The translations under genes were made by a program, and so were the position numbers. Positions 59,601 through 64,000 of a stretch of 64,000 nt of DNA are shown here, piece after piece. The notes beneath the pieces are model-generated. The model was not told the origin of the DNA. It searched no databases and was given only the letters and a program-made list of their open reading frames with translations. Location of the stretch: contig CM057130.1 in assembly GCA_029964075.1 (NCBI GenBank), forward strand, positions 1,674,001-1,738,000, read 5' to 3'. Source of the DNA: Patiria pectinifera. Taxonomy: Eukaryota > Echinodermata > Asteroidea > Valvatida > Asterinidae. Within the stretch, counting starts at the first letter, position 1. Each line of letters starts with the position of its first letter.

Positions 59601-61670
59601 AATCCAAAAGAGGGCTCGTCAAACACGGGAAGTTTAAAAATAAAAAGTGATAAAAACGCAAAGGATTTCAAGTCTGAAGCTACACGTATTTTTCGTTGGT
59701 ATAATGCCCAAACTCACGTTAATATGCCGCTGGACATCGCTAAAAAATAACGAACATCGAGCTCGTATGTACTGTATCGTGTGTGTACGTACAGCGGTTG
59801 TATACTGTGCGTGCACAATCTGCATATCGCATAGAGCTGCATGAAAACACGTGGGCCCGTACGTGCGAGTGCAGCAATGACTGGTTCCCGCTGCGCCGCG
59901 TACTAAGTCCCAATGAAGGCATGATGAAAATGCGGTAACCAGTCAATGTAATAGTCGCGCGCGGTGCAATGCACTGCCGTACAGTGTTTTGCGTGCAGGC
60001 CGGACGGAATAGACATCGTAAAAATGCCAAGAAAACAATGATTAAGAAGGACGATCTTTGCAAGCTTATTCACAGAACTTGATCTCTCTTGTCTGTGTAT
60101 GTATTTCCCGTGTTCATGAATTTATTTTGAGGAAGTTTTACTGGTATGTGAAGTGAAACGATGCAGCGTGTTTCACCGAAATCCTATACCGTAAAACGTG
60201 TCTCATTGCCGGCCCACCACACACAGTTCATCACAAACGCTCGTACTAGTGCGAAGTTCAGACGTTGTTAGCCAGTTTCTCGTCGTGACTAGCATTGTGT
60301 ATATGGCATACTTGACCTGCATTTTCCATTATTTTTAAGATTATCGACGGCAGATATTTTCGATAAAACTTAAGGCAAGTTTGTGTCATTTGAGGCCATT
60401 TTTGTATAGATTTCGTAGAGCAATTGAAATAGTTCAGGCTGAAAGTTTCATATAATTTTAACGAATCTGAAAGCAAATATTCAGTTGCTTTATGTGCCGT
60501 TTATTAACTCTCCATTTTCCAAGTATAATCAAGTGATGAACCAACTGACAACTGTATTAAAAACTGAAAGCCTAAGCAGTAGTCAAACCTTTTATTAATC
60601 TCCATTTAGTTAGTTTTTTAAAATAAATTTTACCTTGTCTTACAGTTACAAAAACAAAAAAAGTAATGCAACTTGAGCATATGTTATTATGCAAAAACTA
60701 ATAATAACGCAGCCCCTTGAATAAATCCTTATGTCAAAATAAAACAAAAACAATGGTAACCCGTCGTTTTACCACTGTTTATCCGTAGATTTTAAGGAGA
60801 GCGAATTGCTCTCCTCAAATATTTGAGGAGAGCGATTTATAGCTCTCCTGGATTTTCTTTAAATGAAGGACTGTGACATACATGCTTAAATGTTTGACAG
60901 GCGTGTGCGTGTGTATGACACGCTCGACTAGAACATGTAGCATGGTATTCAATAGGGGGACGTGTTGTCGCCCACTGTTTACACTAGAATTAAAATCCTT
61001 CATTTTTTTTTGAGAATATTAAAAGTAACTGTGTTTACATTTAGGTGGTTTGTCACAAAACCGTCACTCTTTCATAAACCCTAACTCCCTAGGCATTTTT
61101 GCAACCTCAATCTTGCAAAATCACCAATTGCCTCCGTGTAAAAATGGCATACAGCTGCAAAATCAATCCTGCAAAATTCACCATTATTTCTTGAATGTGG
61201 TCCTTGGAGCGGTGACCATTGCCTCAATCCTGCAAAATCCTCCAGCAATCACTGTCAATATGTTGAGGCAGAGCCAGTGACATCCTGGGGCAGTGTGAAG
61301 GATTTCAAGTATAATCTAATGTAGGCCTAACTTTATGCACGGCTGAGCATAAAAAACACAAGGTCCGGCCCAAGACCTTGACACAGTGCATCCTCCAAAA
61401 TCAGCCACACATTTGCAATGCTGCAAAATCCTCCATTTCGCAAAGAGGATTTGGGAAGGTTAGGCGAACCTTACATTTGACACGAAGATTTAAATGTACC
61501 ACTGGAATCTGATCTTCTTTCACTTTCATGTTTTTCAGGGAAGCACAGAGTTCAATCTCCTAAAGGAAAGCAGTGAATCATGGGAGGCACTGCAGCGCAG
61601 CATTGACGAGAAGAAAGCCCACGCTGAAGAGACCAGGGCGTTCTGGGAATCCTGCCCATCCAAACTTGCT
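41614..61670 (+). CDS. ALS2: Alsin (ALS2), RCC1-like and DH part; 3' part outside window
   Basis: Exons: 41614-41627 (proposed), 48318-49769, 52873-53041, 53727-53839, 55905-56073, 56771-56942, 58373-58628, 59263-59422, 61539-61670; all GT..AG and phase-consistent, 2637 nt, 879 codons. Alsin is a guanine-nucleotide exchange factor for Rab5 (VPS9 domain) with a DH/PH module linked to Rac1, acting on early endosomes. Seen: RCC1 repeats at about 43-225 (YGSGELGQLG, CWGDSSSGQCG, AWGTGPQLGLG), a Ser/Glu-rich low-complexity insert to about 468, two more RCC1 blades (EVWSWGKGANGQLGQGD, FSWGCNSDGQLGHN), then FQPDIYYLGKQPR as in vertebrate alsin, and the DH domain from about 660 (FTAILHELAASERLL) through RDLVELAML and KCYAYLLGKLKDYY to RAFWESCPSKLA. 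PH, MORN and VPS9 exons are not found before 64000. The 14-nt first exon (MEGN + GT) is the least certain part; the rest is secure. Confidence 0.9.
41842..42835. mobile_element. 994-bp Mutator-like foldback element in ALS2 intron 1
   Basis: Starts TAGTCCGAGTAACTTGGACC and ends with the inverse (ggtccaagttactcggacta). A perfect 9-bp target duplication, AACCAGTTC, lies at 41833-41841 and 42836-42844. The arms are about 450 bp each and nearly identical in inverse, around a short loop near 42330-42390. Matching open frames in the two arms (FTYDPEKSEIFRSF...) are one sequence read twice. Long terminal inverted repeats with a 9-bp duplication point to a non-autonomous MULE. Confidence 0.85.
42845..43410. 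other. ALS2 intron 1; short hairpin, no gene
   Basis: A small inverted repeat lies at about 43024-43095 (aattctagaattagaa.gcacctctc / gagaggtgccttctagttct). The rest is AT-rich intron. Confidence 0.4.
43411..43682 (+). mobile_element. Solo arm of the same MULE-like family
   Basis: Starts with the same TAGTCCGAGTAACTTGGACC terminus and follows the left arm of 41842-42835 (ggacatggtctggcgatagt, aaaacggcctccaaattact, acatcgatgatta) until about 43682, where similarity stops. No second arm, so a truncated copy with ~90% identity by eye. Confidence 0.75.
43683..47639. other. ALS2 intron 1; low-complexity and duplicated blocks, no gene
   Basis: A ~50-bp block (ccagtgtctacattccaaca) occurs at about 44208 and 44730 next to G-run sequence, so a ~520-bp segment may be a local duplication. 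47323-47357 is a hairpin (ttatgtggacctg .. caggtccacataa). The remainder is AT-rich with many tacatgta words. No exon with the expected phase and alsin similarity was found. Confidence 0.45.
47640..47925 (+). repeat. SINE/LINE-tail-like repeat in ALS2 intron 1
   Basis: Has the layout of a widespread animal repeat: tatatagcgctttccatcgt, caaagcgctttacaattatt, then agtgtcttgcccaagggcac, a ttcaaacccacgc B-box-like word and cactggaccatgg. Part of this layout (ttgctcaaggacacaacagg.. gattcaatcc) recurs at 55150-55290. Family not named. Confidence 0.6.
49862..52872. other. ALS2 intron 2; no gene
   Basis: AT-rich intron of about 3.1 kb (intron begins at 49770). Around 49905-50380 are several 'gcaacaaatta' and 'ttgcgcagc' words in both orientations, a decayed repeat. 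51590-51810 and 52130-52250 are rich in acatgtacatgta words. Confidence 0.45.
53155..53312. repeat. Head-to-head pair of tRNA-derived sequences
   Basis: The minus strand of about 53158-53229 reads ctggatagctcagttggtag (A-box) ... caggttcaaaccccgctcca (B-box), a tRNA-like element. The anticodon arm does not fold with a normal seven-base loop, so I do not call a functional tRNA. 53240-53312 is a diverged second copy on the plus strand (gctggatagctcagttgata .. gggttccaaccccgct). Together they form an inverted repeat in ALS2 intron 3. Confidence 0.65.
53937..54435. mobile_element. TTAA-flanked MITE, copy 1
   Basis: Bounded by TTAA at 53933-53936 and 54436-54439. Ends aagggaagataccacatttg and inverse gcaaatgttgtacattccct. 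Contains a near-palindrome ccaacgttggtcggccgacc. TTAA targets are typical of piggyBac-like and some Kolobok elements; which one is undecided. No coding. Confidence 0.7.
54440..54950. mobile_element. TTAA-flanked MITE, copy 2, adjacent to copy 1
   Basis: Shares the TTAA at 54436-54439 with copy 1 and ends at TTAA 54951-54954. Same internal order as copy 1. The internal palindrome is a perfect 28 bp centred at about 54615 (half site ccaacgctgatcgg). The two copies are direct repeats, diverged by eye by roughly 15%. Confidence 0.7.
55140..55320 (+). repeat. SINE-tail-like repeat and C-run in ALS2 intron 4
   Basis: gggtgaagtgggttgctcaa, aggacacaacagggattcaa and ctagaccaaactcccctccc echo the 3' part of the repeat at 47640-47925. 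Ends in a C/A run. Confidence 0.45.
55321..55904. other. Remainder of ALS2 intron 4; no gene
   Basis: Unremarkable mixed sequence. The 55404-55685 open frame on the minus strand lacks any recognisable domain and is not called. Confidence 0.4.
56340..56745 (+). repeat. Intronic repeat shared with 61070-61470 (copy 1)
   Basis: Contains cctcaatcctgcaaaattct, tgtcaatatgttgaggctt, gcccaagaccttgaca and aaggattcagggcgg, all in the same order in a later ALS2 intron. Internal ctcaatcctgcaaa words repeat several times. Mobile or locally duplicated; no coding. Confidence 0.7.
57327..57779. mobile_element. 453-bp hAT-like non-autonomous element
   Basis: Inverted ends TAGGGGTGTGC and GCACAGCCCTA with an 8-bp target duplication GTGACAAC at 57319-57326 and 57780-57787. 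Inner words such as cgggtacctgggtacccgtt and ggtcgggtactcgcgcaccc are typical of this repeat type. The 8-bp duplication supports hAT. Confidence 0.85.
57890..58093. mobile_element. 204-bp hAT-type MITE
   Basis: Starts CAGTGTTGTAGTCGAGACC and ends GGTCTCGACTACAACACTG, a 19-bp perfect inverted terminus. Internal cacaagacc / ggtcttgtg words also pair. No convincing 8-bp target duplication because the flanks are themselves tcacaa-rich. Confidence 0.75.
59508..60873. mobile_element. 1366-bp non-autonomous DNA element with 6-bp target duplication
   Basis: Ends CAGTCCTTCATTTTTAAGGA and, inverted, ...tctttaaatgaaggactg. The flanking 6-bp repeat TGACAT lies at 59502-59507 and 60874-60879. Next to the left end, ggagcgc/gcgctcc words form hairpins; next to the right end, ggagagc/gctctcc words do the same. 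No transposase recognised. Superfamily undecided. Confidence 0.75.
61070..61470 (+). repeat. Intronic repeat shared with 56340-56745 (copy 2)
   Basis: Same blocks in the same order: accctaactccctaggcatt, cattatttcttgaatgtggt, ggtccggcccaagaccttga. About 85-90% similar by eye, with small indels. In ALS2 intron 8. Confidence 0.7.
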
Positions 61671-63491
61671 GTAAGTAGACAATCGGGGTACCCATCACAT
61701 ACTGAACAGGTGGATATCAGCAAGAAGGTTATTGCCAAAATGTAATCATTTATTTGTTATTCAGTTACGTGTTTGCAAAATGATACAAACTTTTATACAA
61801 AGTAGCACAGGTAGCACATATTGGTTTAAGCTTGCTTTTTATGTTGACTGCAAAAAAAAAATACATGTATTTCATACAATTTCTGTTGTGGAAAAAAACA
61901 TGCCTTGTATTCTAAATTCTGTAACTGCAATTATTGGGTTATAAACATCACCTATCATTACAGCTGTATCCCTGTTAGTGACATTCTTGTAATGAGCATC
62001 CAGGCTGGTAGTTTATATCACAAGTCACGTCTCCTGTCAATCACAAATTAAGTCAGATAAAGCCTGCTCTACACCTTTGCGATTTTACCGGTTCAACGGA
62101 TCATCGGGCCATTGGACATGCAGATGAGAGAGGTGCGCGCTGAAAAATTGGACCGATCTGACCTTACAGCTAACTACTTTTATTTATACATTAAGGAATA
62201 TATGTTGAATTATCATTGTTTTAATACACATAATTCTTCAAATAAGTCAAAAGATTTGGCGCATTTTCTAATCGTATACGATTTAAGTCACCAGGGACAA
62301 AATGTAATGACAACAACATGAAAACGAATGACAAAAAACGAATTTGCTTTGTCAATTCAACGCCGATTGCTACACCAGACGAATTTCACAAATTTAGGAC
62401 GAATCGGTATGCTAAAAAAATGAATTATACTGAACCTTAAATGAAATCTACTGCTGACTTTCTGAAATCCAAATTGAGAATTGAGCTTGGCGATGTTCGG
62501 GGACAAAATTAAAGTATCGATATAAGGAATTTGTGTGATACAAGTGTTAAAATGACCCGGAAATTGGGGTGGAAAACCTATACTATAATTCTTAAATTTG
62601 CCTTCCCGGTTTGTTTTAATCATTTAACTTAAACAAACATTTTTGCAGGGTTATTCCATCAAATAAGATCATCATTACAATACAGAAACAGTAAGATAAG
62701 CTGCACAAATTCAAACTACTCAGCTTTTTGTAAAGGGACACTGACCTGCCACTGAAGGATAGGAGAATATATGGAGAACACCGAAACGACCTTGCTTGTT
62801 TTCATTTTCGTTTACATTCTTCTTGTGAAAAATATAAAAAAATTACGAATGAAACAAAAGTCAGAACCCTTTGAAAAACATTTCTCATATACCAATGTCA
62901 ATTGTGAAACTCTGTTGTATGCTTTTATTAAAGTGCTGTCCAAACAATGGAGACAAAAGTTGCATTCAGTAGATCAGGTCAACTAATAAAAATGTTTCTC
63001 GTCCAGACATTTGAAGAAAAAAGAAAAAAGAAAAAAAGAGGCCCTTTTTTTCCCACTCAAGATGGCAGATTTTCCAAGATGGTGAATGGATTCTTCCCCG
63101 TTCTCAACTCTTTTGCTGATACTTTTGTATCCAAAGGGGCCATAACCTACAAGATTTTGAACTTACAAAAAACATAGCTACAATTTCGCTGGAAAAATAT
63201 AACAAGACGAAACATTTCATACATGTATGATTTAAAAATACAAAAAGGAGATGGGCGGCAAAAAGAAAACGAGGAAGGACAAGAAACATGTCAATTTTTT
63301 TACTTGGTGTTACAGAAACAAGAAAAAGTTAGAAGGAAAGGTGAAGAAGGTTTGAGTTTCAACTCCAGCTCCAGATTTCTCATTCCTTGTTGGTATAAAA
63401 CTGGAGTGATCTTGTGATAGGGCAGACCACTCTTTGTTGCACCTGAGCACAATGTTAGACATGGAAATCATTGCTACAATGAACATGAACT
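61671..63491. other. Downstream of the last ALS2 exon in the window; no PH-domain exon found
   Basis: The donor at 61671 (GCT|GTAAGT) is strong, so another ALS2 exon is expected further on. I found no sequence here resembling the alsin PH-domain start. The region is AT-rich; the open frames at 62771-62986 and 63223-63417 show no known motif. Confidence 0.45.
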
Positions 63492-64000
63492 ATGGGTGAT
63501 GGCTACCAAGACAGCTCCTCTTCATCGATTGGGAGGCTCCGGAGGGACTTTCTAGGCACTTTTGATCAAACTCAACAAATATCTCGCCTTGGCATGAAAA
63601 TCATTGCACCAATTGGCCTTTTCTTGAACTTTGTCTTTCTCTTCACAGTCATTCGAGTGAAGTCCATGCGTACGATCATCAACATCTACTTATCCAATCT
63701 GGCTGTGGCTGACTCGCTCTACCTTATGACCGACTTTATATTTGCATTGTTTGCTTACAAGTTCAACACACTAGTCCAAACAGTGGTCCTAAGCATGCGG
63801 TACACGTTCCTAGCAGCTTCAAAATTCTTTGTGGTTACCATAGCAGCTGAGAGATTCTCTGCAGTGCGCAATCCTCTGACATTTAAAGAAAAGGCCTCTA
63901 AATCTCGAGCAGCAAAGATATCAGCAGGAATCTGGGTTCCAACAATTATTGTTGGCGTGATTCTTGTATTTGTACCAGACCCTGTCTTCTCTAACGTCCT
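63492..64000 (+). CDS. Rhodopsin-family (class A) GPCR, N-terminal part; runs off the window
   Basis: Open from Met at 63492 (in-frame stop at 63486-63488) to the window edge, 169 codons, no intron seen. A short N-terminus (MGDGYQDSSSS) precedes TM1 (KIIAPIGLFLNFVFLFTVI, with the usual Asn). TM2 has the NLxxxD signature (YLSNLAVADSLYLM). TM3 ends FFVVTIAAERFSAVRNP, so the usual D/ERY is ERF. TM4 follows (ISAGIWVPTIIVGVILVF, with the conserved Trp). I see no Cys at the start of TM3, where nearly all class A receptors have one for the extracellular disulfide. The ligand is unknown; the NLAVADxLYL style resembles peptide receptors. It sits beyond ALS2 exon 9 on the same strand, either nested in an ALS2 intron or adjacent after a rearrangement. 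Lineage-expanded single-exon receptors of this class are known in sea urchin. Confidence 0.8.
   Translation, partial: MGDGYQDSSSSSIGRLRRDFLGTFDQTQQISRLGMKIIAPIGLFLNFVFLFTVIRVKSMRTIINIYLSNLAVADSLYLMTDFIFALFAYKFNTLVQTVVLSMRYTFLAASKFFVVTIAAERFSAVRNPLTFKEKASKSRAAKISAGIWVPTIIVGVILVFVPDPVFSNV

Overview
This is an animal nuclear genome window: genes are split by introns with consistent GT/AG borders and phases, introns are kilobases long, and about half of the sequence is transposon debris. Gene content (SLC16-type transporters, alsin/ALS2, a rhodopsin-family receptor) and the repeat style (abundant tacatgta and taggccta words, many foldback elements) suggest a marine invertebrate deuterostome. An echinoderm such as a sea star is my best guess, but the phylum is inferred, not proven.

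Region 1 (1-16.0 kb). AT-rich repeats lead into a ~5.3 kb segmental duplication (about 2571-8110 and 10899-16030). Each copy holds a complete four-exon monocarboxylate-transporter-like gene on the minus strand (2614-6645 and 10942-13250, 460 codons each) followed by a broken fragment of the same gene on the plus strand (7419-7890 and 14208-15290). Between the copies lie a ~211-bp tandem array, a hairpin and a 5'-truncated LINE. Intron 1 of each transporter carries a different version of one foldback repeat.

Region 2 (18.7-33.5 kb). Two tandem minus-strand paralogues of an uncharacterised Cys/His-rich family. The downstream copy (19672-22992) has two exons and 535 aa. The upstream copy (24574-33489) has the same first and last exons, but between them carries four copies of a ~130-aa two-exon module (A+B) joined by three 36-aa linker exons, giving a phase-consistent 1147-aa model. 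The repeat period is about 1.77 kb. The linker exons look like fusions between the start of the terminal exon and the middle of the first exon, as if a tandem gene array had collapsed into one gene. This is the most unusual locus in the window.

Region 3 (35.4-40.7 kb). A complete 5.2-kb DNA transposon bounded by a 6-bp target duplication (TGAAGG), with long inverted ends built from ~29-bp subterminal repeats and palindromic TCTCGTGCGCACGA arrays. It carries a frameshifted DDE integrase-like transposase, and a second foldback element with a 9-bp target duplication is nested in its left end. The architecture resembles the IS3EU superfamily.

Region 4 (41.6-64 kb). The plus-strand ALS2 (alsin) gene: a proposed 14-nt first coding exon and eight further exons encode the RCC1-like domain and the DH domain (879 codons). 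The PH/MORN/VPS9 part is not in the window. A class-A GPCR open frame (63492 onward) starts after the last ALS2 exon, so it is either nested in the next ALS2 intron or marks a rearrangement. ALS2 introns hold many bounded elements: a 994-bp foldback with 9-bp TSD, a pair of TTAA elements, a hAT-like element with 8-bp TSD, a 1366-bp element with 6-bp TSD, and tRNA- and SINE-like repeats.

All exon models come from reading splice signals, phase and homology by eye. No alignment or database search was run.
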